From Azadirachta indica (Eukaryota > Streptophyta > Magnoliopsida > Sapindales > Meliaceae), in assembly GCA_022749755.1 (NCBI GenBank), contig CM040449.1, positions 12,434,363-12,498,362 of the forward strand: a DNA stretch of 64,000 bases, read 5' to 3'. The position numbers and the translations under genes are program-made. Positions 1-10,928 of the stretch are shown piece after piece. Within the stretch, counting starts at the first letter, position 1; each line of letters begins with the position of its first letter. The notes under the pieces are model-generated. The model saw only the letters and a list, made by a program, of their open reading frames with translations, did not search any database and had not been told where the DNA came from.

Positions 1-176
1 AGAGATGAGAGGTCGAGGTCGGAAGGGTCGAAGAGGAGGAAGTCATCGAAGCGGAAAGAAGTGTCGGAGTGAGCCCTACGGTGGTGGATCCCACGGTGTT
101 GGGGCGTTTCAGGCATCTCGTCGATGTCTATAGCCATGGGGTTTTTGCCAGTCGTTTTGTTTGGAATTCCGTTCAT
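1..176 (-). CDS. VIP1-like bZIP transcription factor, N-terminal exon (partial)
   Basis: Reading leftwards from an ATG at 176-174 gives 58 codons with no stop before the window edge. A second in-frame ATG at 137-135 (Met14) is an alternative start. Visible motifs are MPETPQ (residues 21-26), HHRRAHSD (31-38) and DDFLLFDPSDLDLSS (44-58). These match the N-terminus of group I bZIP factors such as Arabidopsis VIP1, which carries a similar DDLLLFDPSD stretch. HRRAHS fits HxRxxS, the phosphorylation/14-3-3 docking motif known in VIP1. Family members act in the nucleus after release from cytosolic 14-3-3 proteins and respond to osmotic, mechanical or defence signals. The basic region and zipper lie outside the window, so DNA binding is inferred from the family only. 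I prefer the upstream start because VIP1 also has a short extension before its MPE motif. Confidence 0.8.
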   Translation of the reverse strand, partial: MNGIPNKTTGKNPMAIDIDEMPETPQHRGIHHRRAHSDTSFRFDDFLLFDPSDLDLSS

Positions 177-254
177 TTTGAGGTGGTTTCGGTGAGCTAA
201 CGCTGGAGCAGTTCTGCGGTGGAGGTAGTAGTTGGAATTAATAATTCGGCTTTG

Positions 255-296
<42 letters not shown>

Positions 297-415
297 TTGT
301 CTCTTTTGAAACAACTGTACTTTTGACTTGGTGAGGGGGCTTCTTTGCAAATAGTCAATGAATTTGGGAATTCTCTGTAATAAATAAGAATTTATTGCTT
401 TTATAAAGCCTTTTC
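177..415 (-). promoter_or_regulatory. 5' leader and core promoter of the bZIP gene
   Basis: A TATA-like TTTATAAAAG on the minus strand (plus coordinates 399-408) lies about 225 bp upstream of the ATG. That would place transcription start near 370 and give a leader of about 200 nt. The leader contains a pure CT microsatellite, seen as (GA)n on the plus strand at about 259-291. Pyrimidine tracts of this kind are common in plant 5' leaders. The transcription start is inferred from spacing only. Confidence 0.5.
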
Positions 416-479
416 CTTTTTCTTTTTTTAAAAAAAATTGAAAAATTAAATAACAATAAAAGAAAATATGAAAAATCAA

Positions 480-1335
480 TAGCATTCTATATTTATTCAG
501 TTATAGTCATGCTACGCTTGTTAGTACTGTACAACCGATGTAGTCATTAAATTTAATCTAAAAATTTAACAAAGATCTTCCTCATTTTATTATAACACGT
601 ATAAATTGTTTATCTATAACTATTAGTCTAACAATTTTTAATAGAGATCTTTCTCATTTCATTATAACAGATGCAATAACTTGTCGATAACTGTTATATT
701 TGATCTAACGATTTCATGATAATTTTTCTCACTTTATTGTAGCACATGCAATAATTTATTAGAAACCGTTAAATTTAATCCAACAATTTACTTAAAATGT
801 TTCTTATTTTACTATAGCACGGACAATCAATTGTGTGTAGTCATTAAATTTAATTCAACGATTTACTGAAGATCTTTGTCACTTCACTATGATATAGATG
901 ATTGCTTGTGTGTATAGCCATTAAATTTCATCTTATTTTTTGATGGGAATCTTTCTCACTTTACTTTAACATATAATCATTTGTTTGTAACCATTAAACT
1001 TAATCTGACAATTTAATGAGGATATGTTTCACGTTATTGTAATATAAACAATTGTTTGTTTGTAGTCATTAAATTTAAACGAACAATTTAGTCATAACTT
1101 TCTTATTTTAGTGTAGCATATCCAACCACTTGTCTATAACCACTAAATTTAATTCAATAATTTAAAGGGATTTTTATCACTTTATTGTAATACATACAAT
1201 CGCTTATCTGTATCCATTAAATTTAATCTGATGATTTAATAAAAATTTTTCTCACTTTGTTCTAGTACGTATGGACTCTTGTTTGTAGTCACTAAATATA
1301 ATCTAACAATTTAACGATAATCTTTCGCACTTGAT
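480..1335. repeat. Degenerate 75-bp tandem repeat array, about 11 copies
   Basis: A marker resembling CATTAAATTTAATCTAACAA recurs near 546, 620, 693, 768, 843, 919, 992, 1067, 1141, 1215 and 1290, a spacing of 73-77 bp throughout. Each unit then carries a second conserved block resembling GATCTTTCTCACTTTATTGTA and a purine-poor linker. The marker contains a short inverted repeat, TTAAATT...AATTTAA. No reading frame is conserved. The array lies just upstream of the bZIP promoter. Confidence 0.85.
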
Positions 1336-1696
1336 TATATAAATAACTACAAATGACCTATTGTATTATATATACAACAAACTATAAACTTGCCCATGTA
1401 AAATAAAAATGATATAATCAATTCAATCTATGATATTCAATTTTTTTGTAGAACACTTAAAATGTCAGTAATAAATCAAAATAATCGAGATTGCTCCCCT
1501 GAAATGTTAAATTTAAATTATATTTATTTTCAAGATTTTTTATAGATTTTATCATATTAACTCATAATAAAAAAAAAATACCTGTATAAGTTATATAAAT
1601 GTAAATCTCTTTAATTTCTTACCTTATTAATTAAAAATAAAATTTATTAAGTAACCTAAATTAAAAATAATTATACATATATATATATACACACAC
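1336..1696. other. AT-rich intergenic spacer
   Basis: I see no gene. The stretch holds A/T runs and ends in a short (TA)n(CA)n microsatellite at about 1674-1698. Confidence 0.5.
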
Positions 1697-1910
1697 ATAG
1701 GAAAGGATCAATGACCGTTACCTTTAAATATTTTCTTTAAATATTTTCTTACATTATTTATAAATAACTGAATTTAAATATTCTGTATTTAATATGTGTA
1801 TTATTTATGATATATTTATTATGAACTAATAATACGTGTTAGATTTAATTTCAATAGGTTTAATAATTTATAAATAATATAAATAATGTATAAGGTTAAG
1901 AGGTTGATAC
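1697..1910. mobile_element. Foldback MITE-like element, copy 1
   Basis: The left arm includes ACATTATTTATAAATAAC. The right arm, read in reverse complement, gives TACATTATTTATATTATTTATAAATTATTAAA. The element sits directly beside a (TA)n(CA)n tract, as copies at 3.05 and 21.8 kb also sit beside TA tracts. It has no coding capacity. Exact ends and TSD are unclear. Confidence 0.5.
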
Positions 1911-2039
1911 TGCTTATTTTTATTTCTGAAAAAAAGGTGATCTATTATAAATGATTAATTCACTTTATATATGAATAGAAGGTTGAGCTCATTGCTTCGA
2001 TGGACGAGGGGTATGGATGAAAAGAATCTTAAAATATGT

Positions 2040-2225
2040 TACAAAAGTGTAAATTATTAAACTATCAAACATGTTAAATACACGAACGCCGGACACGTAA
2101 TGTCTTGTCCGGACGCGTGTGGGGCCAAGTTTGGCTCGACCAGGGGTTACCGACACAGTAAAGACTTCTTTTTCTAAACTCTCACTTACGGATCGACACG
2201 TGTCGAAAACTCTGTTCACAACTGT
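2040..2225. repeat. GC-richer dispersed-repeat fragment with palindromic G-box
   Basis: This island of higher GC contains several ACACGTGT/GACACGT-type words, including a perfect GACACGTGTC palindrome near 2196-2205. An open frame on the minus strand here is short and of non-gene-like composition. I think it is a fragment of a transposon, but I cannot name the family. Confidence 0.35.
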
Positions 2226-2284
2226 CCCCGTACGTTTTAATTCTGCTGTATTATTTCACCGAAGCTGATATTTTTTCAGTTATT

Positions 2285-2337
2285 AAATACTACAAATATT
2301 TTTTATTTATTTATTTTTTAAAATATTTGTAGTATTT
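2285..2337. repeat. Perfect 18-bp inverted repeat (hairpin)
   Basis: The arm AAATACTACAAATATTTT (2285-2302) is exactly complementary to 2320-2337, with a 17-nt T/A-rich loop. The imperfect flanks extend the pairing slightly. It could be the core of a short foldback MITE. Confidence 0.7.
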
Positions 2338-3030
2338 AAAAATAAAAAATAATTCAGTGATAAATATAATAACGATGACTATTTTTAAAATTTTTTAACT
2401 ATATTTCTCATATAATTTTTATTCTTTTATTTTTGTGAATTTAATTTAATTTTTTTAAAATATAAATGTGTAGTAATTTATAATATATAACTGTTATATT
2501 AATTTGTAAACGTAATACTATTTTGATATTTTAAAATTTTATGTATATTTTAGGCCGTATAAATTAATTTTATTATGAAAATTTTACATTTACTTTAAAT
2601 ATGTTTATGTTTGAGTTTTAAGAAAAAATTACCCAAATTACAAAAGAATTTTAAAAGAATGAGATGTTAATCACCCAACTTACAAGTAATACATAATGAT
2701 GCATTAAAATTTCGGATTTTAACTTTTTTTTTTATATTAAATAGTATTTCTTTTAAATTTTTATATTAAATATTTAAGTTGTAAAATTTTAAAACATACG
2801 TTACTTTTTAAGTTTTATGTAATTTATATGTAACAATATATTCAATTACATGTATTTAAGTCAAGGCCCCAAATTTGAATAGAATATGTCAAATTCATGT
2901 ACACCATCTATGTCACATTAGCTGTTCAAGAACAAGATATAGTTCAAGATTCTCTATTTAATTATGGCATCTAAGCAATCTTCTTATATGGTTAGCACAT
3001 GGGCTTTTTAATATTTTATACGTACAATTT
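2338..3030. other. AT-rich intergenic sequence
   Basis: I see no gene, no long inverted repeat and no conserved frame in this stretch. Confidence 0.5.
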
Positions 3031-3044
3031 ATATATATATATAT

Positions 3045-3325
3045 ATACACACACGGTTAAACAACTTTTTAAATTATACAATGTTTTATACTATTTATAA
3101 ATAATTAGATTTAAACATTTTTAATGGTTGAAATTAAATTATTTATAAACAATTGATTTAAATATTATTAATAGTTAATATTAAATATAACAAATATAAT
3201 TAATATATAATAAATATACTATAATTAATGCATACAGGAAAGATGATTTTAATAGTTAAAAATATTTAAATTTGACAACCAATAAATAATATAAAAAATG
3301 TGTAAATTGAAGAAATAATGTCTCT
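3045..3325. mobile_element. Foldback MITE-like element, copy 2
   Basis: The left arm around 3067-3125 (containing ACTATTTATAAATAATTAGA) pairs imperfectly with the reverse complement of 3255-3320, giving terminal inverted repeats of about 55 bp. It is preceded by a (TA)n(CA)n tract at about 3032-3053, like copy 1. It is non-coding. Confidence 0.6.
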
Positions 3326-4476
3326 AGCACTTAACGAACTCGGAAACCACTCCTTTTATTTTGTAAGTTAATCGCATTTGAATTTATTAAAATAAAAAAT
3401 ATATTTAAATTATGACACACCTCTAGAAAGAAAATAGAGACAATTGATTTTTTTTTAATATATATGTGTACTTGTAATGGTTGAAAATTGGAAATATTAA
3501 AAATAAATAAATTATGAAGAAGTAATATTCAACTCTATGAGGTGTAACTAAAACCCTTAATTTAATATTTTAGGTCTTAGTTTGACTCCATGGATTAAGC
3601 CATGTGTTAGGTTCATGTGGTTGTTGAAAGGTTTAAAGATAATGTAAATAAAGTATAAGTTTGTTCTATCTTTCTGGTCTAAAAATTGTTAATTAATTGT
3701 TATTATCACATAGTGGGAGATCTGCTACACTATGAATATGCCACTTGTTGAAAAGCTTTGGAAGTCTTTTGGATTAAGAGTTCCATGCATGCACTCCAAT
3801 TATACGTCTCATATATCTTTATAATAATAACATTATAGAAATATATATAGACTCTTATAAAAATTAACATTATAAAATTATAGTATTATTTTATATTTTA
3901 TATAATTTAATTTTTAATTTCTATAAAATTTTTATTTAAAAATATAAAATATATTGTAAAAATATAGAAAATACTTGCACAATAATTTGTGCGGATGAAT
4001 TTACGTGGATAGTAATGTTCATATAATAATACAAAGGATGTAAATTCTTACTTAAATTTTATTTATACAAATTAATGTGACAGTACTCTACTATTGTTAT
4101 ATATTTTTATAATTTTTTTTTTACATTTGTAAATTTTTTTTTAGGTTCTATAAAAATATATAACATGTGGTGATATATAATATTGTTATATTTTGTATAG
4201 ATGAATATGTGTGTAAATAGTATATGTAGTAGTACTTTTTATATATATTATCTTATCATCATAATTTAGGGTGCATTTGATAATACTTTTTAAATAAATA
4301 TTTTTATTATTTTTTCAAAACAAAACTTAGTGTTTTCAATTTGATTTCCTCAAATTAAGAAATAATATGGGCAACATGTGTAAAACTAGTTATTTAAAAA
4401 TAAAATAGTAAAAATAAGTTTAATAAAATTATTTTCAAAACTAATTTTTTAATAAATTACATTATTTAATATGCAA
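3326..4476. other. Intergenic sequence with a possible further foldback element
   Basis: There is no gene. Between about 4010 and 4235 two arms pair imperfectly: one contains TACAAATTAATGTGACAG near 4066, the other is the reverse complement of the segment around 4150-4230. This suggests another small MITE. A block resembling the left arm recurs near 36.73 kb. Confidence 0.4.
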
Positions 4477-4486
4477 ATTATTCAAT
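4477..4486. repeat. MULE target-site duplication, left
   Basis: ATTATTCAAT here is repeated exactly at 18296-18305, immediately outside the two MULE ends. Confidence 0.85.
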
Positions 4487-4562
4487 GGAGAATTTACACA
4501 TACCTTCTTTGAGGTTTGTCAAAACTTTAGGTAGATAGAAGAATGCCTTAATTTATAGGTAA
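4487..4562 (+). repeat. MULE left terminal inverted repeat
   Basis: It pairs with about 18220-18295. Conserved blocks are ATTTACAC, GAGGTTTG/AAGGTTTG and TAGATAGAA. Divergence is substantial, which suggests an old insertion. Confidence 0.8.
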
Positions 4563-5941
4563 CAAAACACCTAACTTAACAAAAAACCCTTTTTCTGTTA
4601 ATTATAAGGGCAATAATGTCATTTTTAGGGAAACAAAGATGATGCAACCTAGGACTTTGAATTTGCTTGTCTTCCTTTCACATTTTCAACCTAAAGTAGC
4701 AAATCGAACTATTAACAAAGGCAATATGAGGTGACCGAGGTAGTGTAATAGTATTTGGAGGGAGATTTTCGTGCTATTTGAGCTAGTGTGAATCTACTAA
4801 TGTGGAGTTGCTAGGGTTGCAGAGATGGTCATATATAATGTGAAGGCTAATTTTTGTGCCAATGCAATTGATAGTAGTTGGGTTTAGCTCCAAAATACAA
4901 TTAAGAAGAAAATAAAGCTTACGACAAAGGATTTAGATTTGTCAAAAAAGGAAGAAGGTTAGATAAAAAACAGTGAGGTACGATTCAACTTTTTTTGTGT
5001 TTCGAGCTTTTAATCAACATTAATTGTTTGTGTTTTGGCTTGAATTGATCACATTGCTTGGTAAGTACAGCTTATTGGCCATAATCATACATAAACCCTA
5101 GCTTTAAAATTGGGAATTTTTTATGGGGTGTTGTAGTTTGTCTTTTTGGGGTTTTTTTTTTTTTTTTTTTTTTTCTTTGATGTTTTGATCATTCATGGTC
5201 CTTGTTTATGTGTGTTTTGATAATTGATTTTTGAAACTCTTGTTTTGATTGCCTTAGGTGTCAAGGCCCATGACTATTTATTTATAAAGTCTTGGATTCT
5301 AGTTAAGTAGTATTGCATGTTATTCTCAATTTGGAGTCCATATTTGGGTTTCTAATACTAAATATGAAGTTTCTTTTTTCTGGTCACTATTTTATTTGTT
5401 TTGTATATTGTGTTTATTGTGCTTCTATGGTTGGTGTTGTATATGTTTCTAGTCATATATTTATTGTGTTTACTATGCTTTTATGTTTGATCAAGTGGTG
5501 TTTCATATTATGATAATTATTCTTTGTTCTTTTCTTTGAATAGCAAAAGCACAACTAATTTCCCATATGACGTTACCTGACTGTTGTGTTGTGCTTGTTC
5601 TGGTAGATTTTTGCATTCTTGTATTAGTGTAACTTGCTTCTATATTTGCTTTTGCCTTGTATGTTGGATTTAGCATGTTGAGTGGTTATGTTATGATAGA
5701 AGATGTGTTTGCCTATTGTGACATGTTGTTTGGTTATAATAAATTTAGTATGTTTGCATTTTTATGTTGTTTGTTTTTGTTTTTGAATGGTAAAACCACA
5801 ATTACTCTGCATATATTGTTTTTTTTATTATTACGTTGTGCATTTTTTAAAGAAATTTCTTACCTATTAGTGTGATATCAGTTCTAAAAATCTATATCTT
5901 AAATAGGCTTTGACAATTTGCACATGAAATAGTTTTTTAGG
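4563..5941. other. MULE 5' region before the transposase coding part
   Basis: This is probably leader or intron of the MULE transposase gene. It includes a T-run of about 22 at 5153-5174. Short plus-strand open frames at 5313-5513 and 5657-5875 are rich in F, L and Y, show no recognisable domain, and are probably chance frames in T-rich DNA. Confidence 0.4.
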
Positions 5942-6506
5942 ATGAAGAATACGGACATTTATCGTGACATCTGTGGCACTCTCTATGATATAATTAAAGT
6001 ATGCCATGAGTTCTACACATTAAGCAAGTTATGGACCAATATTAGAGAAGTTTGTTGGGATAAAATCCTACGTGAATGGCACTTTGTTATGTTTGAAGCT
6101 AAAATCCTAGATGGAAAGACTAGATTTCTAATATAGATAGATTTTGGGTTCCAATTAGTGTTCTATAATTCAAACAATAGGGGTTATGGCTATGTGAAGT
6201 TGTTTTTGAAGTAAGGTAACTCGAATCAATCCCAATAGATCAAGTGATCCAAAATCAATTTGTTATGGACATTGTAAGTGAGAGAGAGTATTGGCGTAAA
6301 GGAGATGATGTTGATAAACAAAGGAATTGCAACTAATGAAGAAGATCCAGTTGGCAAAGAACTTTCATTAATACTGGCTGATAAAAGTAAGCAAAATAAA
6401 GCAAACAACACATGGAATCCAATAGACCTAGATGGCAATAATGATAAGAAAGGAGATAGGATCATGGTACCTGAGGCTGCAAGACAGCATGAGATGGATG
6501 ACTATT
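5942..6506 (+). pseudogene. MULE transposase, N-terminal part (interrupted by Gypsy insertion)
   Basis: Two open stretches precede the Gypsy insertion: 5942-6136 and a 6278-6506 segment rich in D, N and K. The second stops exactly at the retrotransposon boundary (6506/6507). After excision of the Gypsy element plus one TSD, the frame resumes at 13628, in register apart from one TAA at the junction, and leads into the acidic SEDSDIDD stretch that precedes the MuDR N-terminal domain. The N-terminal regions of MULE transposases are poorly conserved, so this assignment rests on position and frame continuity. Whether 5942-6136 is an exon is uncertain. Confidence 0.55.
6502..6506. repeat. Gypsy target-site duplication, left (CTATT)
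   Basis: CTATT at 6502-6506 is repeated at 13623-13627, immediately outside both LTR ends. Confidence 0.85.
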
Positions 6507-7353
6507 TGATACGAACCCCAAGTATATTAAACTTGAAACCCAATATCTTTACGCATGGAAGCAACCTCTTGAAAAGTTAAATCAGATTTACCCACGTCTG
6601 TAACCCAATTTCAACTTGTGAAATAGAACCTTAGAATAAATACTCTCAAAGTAATTAGCTTTGATTGTAAGAACCTTAATTCAAGCAAGAATCAAAACAA
6701 GAGAAAACACTCTCAATTTTAATTCATTCGAAAAAGTAATTCATGCCTCCATGGGAGTATGTGGCTGAATATATAAGGGTACAAGAGATAAATAACCCTA
6801 ATTGGAGTGTTTGGTCACAAAATTAAACTTATTCTAACTTAAAATAAAATAAATTGAATTTGAGCTTAATAATTAGCGTTAACAGCCCAAACACATAACA
6901 AACTATAAATATATGTTTATAAATAAGATTAAATAGATAATGGGCTTGAACAGCAACTTAGCCCAAACTGGCACATAGAATCTAAAACTTGCATCATGAT
7001 GACAATCTGATTCGAACTGCAATTAAAAGACTTGAACATGCTGGCTTAGCCTTGAGACATCATTCGAATATGGTCTTATACAAATTTGAAAAGTTGAATT
7101 CCGTAGAAGTTTTAATCTTCAAGTTTTGCCTTCTTGTACTTGTGTCAATGTTATCAAGCTCTGATTATTGTCTTGAAGTCTAAGCTTGATATTTGACTCT
7201 TTTTTACACTCTTAAATTGTTGCAAGATCATCCCACAAACCTTGAATCATCCCATTCAATGCATCTTTGAATTTCTTCATTCTTGCTCTTATAACGGGAC
7301 CATTAAGTAGCTGAATTGGATCATTGCTCTTGTGTGCATCCGTATTTACATCA
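6507..7353 (-). repeat. Gypsy 3' LTR (left copy)
   Basis: It aligns along its length with 12786-13622. Over a 257-bp block I compared by eye I counted 15 differences, all transitions. A TATA-like motif (minus-strand CCTTATATATTC, about 6767-6778) is conserved in both copies and fits the LTR promoter. The distal 142 bp encode the C-terminus of pol. Confidence 0.9.
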
Positions 7354-8660
7354 TTCCCTCGCTCCTCAAGATGATTCATCCATGAATCTTCACCATTTAG
7401 ATCAAAAAGAGAAAGATCAGCCACATTAAAAGTTGCATTCACAGTATACTCACCAGGAAGATGCAATTTGTAGGCATTATCATTGATCTTCTCAACAACT
7501 TGAAAGGGACCATCTCCTCTTGGATGTAGCTTTGACTTCCTTTGAGTTGGAAACCTTTCCTTTCGCATATATACCCAAACCCAATCACCAAGCTCGAATA
7601 CAACACGCCTTCGTCCTTTGTTTACTTGGCTTGTAATTTGTTGATTCTTCTTTTCAATGTTCTTGCGCACATCTGCATATAGTTTTCTCACCAATTCTGC
7701 CTTCGTTTTCCCATCTAAGTTAGTTCTTTCATCACAAGGTACAGGAACTAAATCTAAAGGGGTTAGTGGGTTAAAGCCATAAACAATTTCAAACGGTGAA
7801 AAACCAGTAGTAGAATGCACAACTCTATTATATGCGAATTCAATAAATGGAATGCACTCTTCCCAATTCTTCAAATTCTTTTGGACAATAGCACGCAACA
7901 AAGTTCCCAAAGTCCTATTCATAACTTCTATTTGACCATCAGTTTGTGGGTGACAAGTAGTAGAATATAACAATTTAGTACCCAATTTACTCCACAAAAC
8001 TTTCCAAAAATGACTTATAAACTTCACATCTCTATCACTAACAATAGTTTTTGGAATGCCATGCAAACGTACTACTTCCCTAAAGAACAGATTTGCAATA
8101 TTAGTGCCATCATCAGTTTTATTACAAGATATAAAATGTGACATCTTGGAAAACCTATCAACCACTACAAAAATAAAATCTTTCCCCTTTTTCGATCTAG
8201 GTAAACTCAAAATAAAATTTATGGAAATATTAATCCAAGGTTCACTAGAAATAGGTAAAGGAGTATACAAACCTTGATTTAAAACTTTAGATTTAGCTTG
8301 TTTGCACACAACACATCTATCACAAACTTTTTGCACATCATTTTTCATTTTAAGCCAATAGAAGTGTTCATTTAAAGTGTCTAAAGTTTTGTTAATGCCA
8401 AAATATCCCATTAAACCATACGCATGAGACTCTTTTACAAGCAATTCTCTCAGAGAACAAATAGGTATGCACAATTTATTTTCTTTAAATAAAAACCCAT
8501 CCATTCTATAGAACTTACCATATGCAGCTTTCTCACATGTTTTGAAAATGCTAGAAAAGTCAGTATCATCATCATAAAGAGTTTTAATATGTTCAAATCC
8601 AAGCATTCTTGCATCTAAAGCATTAAGTAAAGTATACCTTCTTGAAAGTGCATCAGGCAC
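7212..8660 (-). pseudogene. Gypsy integrase region of pol (482 codons)
   Basis: This stretch follows RNase H in the same frame, after one in-frame TAA at 8670-8672. In order: a zinc-binding region (about residues 79-119; His79, Cys113/116/119 region), the catalytic core (about 143-250) and a C-terminal GDWVWVY..ER and GPF-VV domain (about 356-395). The second zinc His, usually GHFG, is Tyr86 here (GYFG). The first catalytic Asp, normally in a -DF- context, is Asn148 (INFI, codon AAT at 8219-8217). Asp209 and Glu245 of D(35)E are intact. Strand transfer is therefore expected to be dead. The tail carries the RARMKKFKDAL motif and reads into the LTR. Confidence 0.93.
7354..7372 (-). other. Gypsy polypurine tract
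   Basis: Minus-strand GAGGAGCGAGGGAA abuts the 3' LTR start (TGATGTAAAT). This is the expected primer for plus-strand DNA synthesis. It also lies inside the pol coding frame. Confidence 0.7.
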
Positions 8661-8669
8661 AACATTGTC

Positions 8670-10187
8670 TTACTTGTATTTAATCACATAAGGAAAAGTC
8701 TCAATAAATTCGACCCATTTGGCATGTCGTTTATTCAACTTACCTTGCCCTTTAATGAACTTCAAAGATTGATGGTCAGTATGAATAACAAATTCCTTAG
8801 GCCATAAGTAATGTTGCCAATTTTCCAAAGCTCTAACCAAAGCATAAAGCTCTTTGTCGTAAGTAGGATAATTCAATGAGGCGCCATGGAGCTTTTCACT
8901 AAAGTAGGCAATTGGCCTCTTTTCCTGCATAAGAACAGCCCCAATGCCCAATCCTGATGCATCACATTCAAGTTCAAAAGTATTAGCAAAGTTAGGGAAA
9001 GCAAGAATGGGTGCCTTACAAAACTTATCTTTCAATAAAGTAAATGCATGCTCTTGTTCTTTGTCCCACTTAAAAGTACAATTTTTTTTAATTACCTCTG
9101 TAAGGGGTGCCGCAACGGTGCTAAAATCTTTTACAAACCGTCTATAAAAACTAGCCAATCCATGAAAACTTCTTACCTTACTTACTGATGTAGAAGTAGG
9201 CCAATTTTTTATAGCACTTACCTTCTCTTCATCAACTTCAATGCCTTGAGCACTTACCACGAAACTTAAAAACAGAATTTGATCTAAACAAAAAGAATAC
9301 CTTTTAAGGTTAGCATATAACTTTTCTTTCTTCAAAATATCAAGTACAGCCCTTAAATGTTCTACGTGTTCATTCGAATTTTTGGAATACACAAGAATAT
9401 CATCAAAGTATACAACAACAAATTTTCCAATTAAATCTTTCAAAACATGGTTCATAAGCCTCATGAAAGTACTAGGTGCATTAGTTAAACCAAAAGGCAT
9501 AACTAACCATTCATATAAACCATATTTTGTTTTGAATGCAGTTTTCCACTCATCACCCTCTCTCATGCGAATTTGATGATATCCACTTTTCAAATCAATT
9601 TTGGTAAAGATAGTAGAACCATATAATTCATCAAGCATATCATCTAGCCTAAGAATAGGATAGCGATACTTTACCGTAATGTTATTAATTGCACGACAAT
9701 CAACACACATATTCCAAGAGCCATCTTTCTTAGGTACCAACAGAACAGGAACAGCACATGGACTTATACTTTCTCTAATATATCCTTTGGTTAACAACTC
9801 CTCAACTTGCCTTTGAAGCTCCTTTGTCTCCTCCAGATTACTCCTGTAGGCTGGTTTATTTAGAATTGAAGCTCTAAGAATGAAATCGATCTGATGCTCG
9901 ATACCTCTAATGGGCGGCAATTCATTAGGTACCTCATCGGGAAAAACATCTTCATAATCCTGTAAAAGAGAAACAAGTGCAGTAGGCAAAGAAGTATTAA
10001 GGTCATTAGTGTTTAAGTAAAGTTCCTTGTACATAAGTACAAGTATACTTTTGTTAGAAAACCAAGCCGCCCTAATATTACTCTTTTTTGCATAAAAGCT
10101 CACTTGTTTCTTTTTACACTCAATTGTTTCTTTTTCCTCCACTCTTTTTCCCTCATTTGAATTCTGCCCCTCTCTATTCGAACTCAT
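8670..10187 (-). pseudogene. Gypsy reverse transcriptase and RNase H region of pol
   Basis: The stretch has 505 codons. The RT palm motifs are present: [18 protein letters not shown] (about residues 150-168), [17 protein letters not shown] and the catalytic YFDDILVYS. RNase H follows, with [14 protein letters not shown] near residue 405 and [10 protein letters not shown] near 470. The frame ends in TAA where relatives have a Gln codon shortly before a DNVV-DALSRR motif, so the stop looks like a single C-to-T change rather than a natural end. The stretch begins between protease and RT, so its first Met is not a real start. Confidence 0.95.
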
Positions 10188-10189
10188 TT

Positions 10190-10928
10190 TTTTTTCTCAT
10201 TATTTTTGCCACTCTTTTCTTTTGAAAACTCACCCTCTTTTATTACACCTTCACTCATTATTTTCTTCTCACTCTTATTTTTCTCTGACTTTGCATTCTT
10301 CTAAGCTCACATTCATAAACTTCTTTAGGTGAAAGTGGTACAAAAATAATTTTCTTCCCATTCTTTTCAAAAGTATAATGATTTGTAAAACTATTATGTA
10401 ACACCTTTCTGTCAAATTACCAAGGGCGTCCCAACAAGAGATGACCAGCATGTATGGGCACTACATCAAACAACAATTCATCTCTATACTTACCTATTTT
10501 GAAGGCAACAAGAACTTACTTTGTCACCATAACTTCCCCATAATCATTAAGCTACTTCAACTTGTAAGGATGTGGATGTTTTAAAGTAGGTAACCCCAAC
10601 TTTTCTATAAGAGTAGTATTAGCAACATTAGTTACACTGCCATTATCAATTATCACATCACAAACCCTATCCTTTACAATACACCTAGTATGGAAGAGAT
10701 TCTCTTTTTGATCACATTCTTCCTATTGGACTTGCAAATTCAAAACTCTTCTTGATACAAGAGCCTTACCACTTTCAGCCATAGTAAATTGCTCATCCCT
10801 TTCTTCATCCCTTGCATCTTCAAGAGATGGCATCGTCTCTTGTTCATTCTTCTCTTCACTGGCTGAATAGTACTCTCCCTCAAGCATGAATATGGTTCTT
10901 TGATTTGGGCAGTCCCGCTTGTAATGTC
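10190..10928 (-). pseudogene. Gypsy zinc-knuckle and aspartic protease region (frameshifted)
   Basis: On the minus strand a CCHC zinc knuckle ([14 protein letters not shown], about 10910-10945) and an acid-protease motif (DVIIDNGSVTNVAN, about 10620-10665) read in a frame different from gag and RT. Two frameshifts are therefore implied, near 10.95 and 10.2-10.4 kb. The protease motif has Asn for the usual Ser/Thr in D(S/T)G. Several in-frame stops lie further on, before an LLLGRPW motif near 10.42-10.45 kb. Confidence 0.75.
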
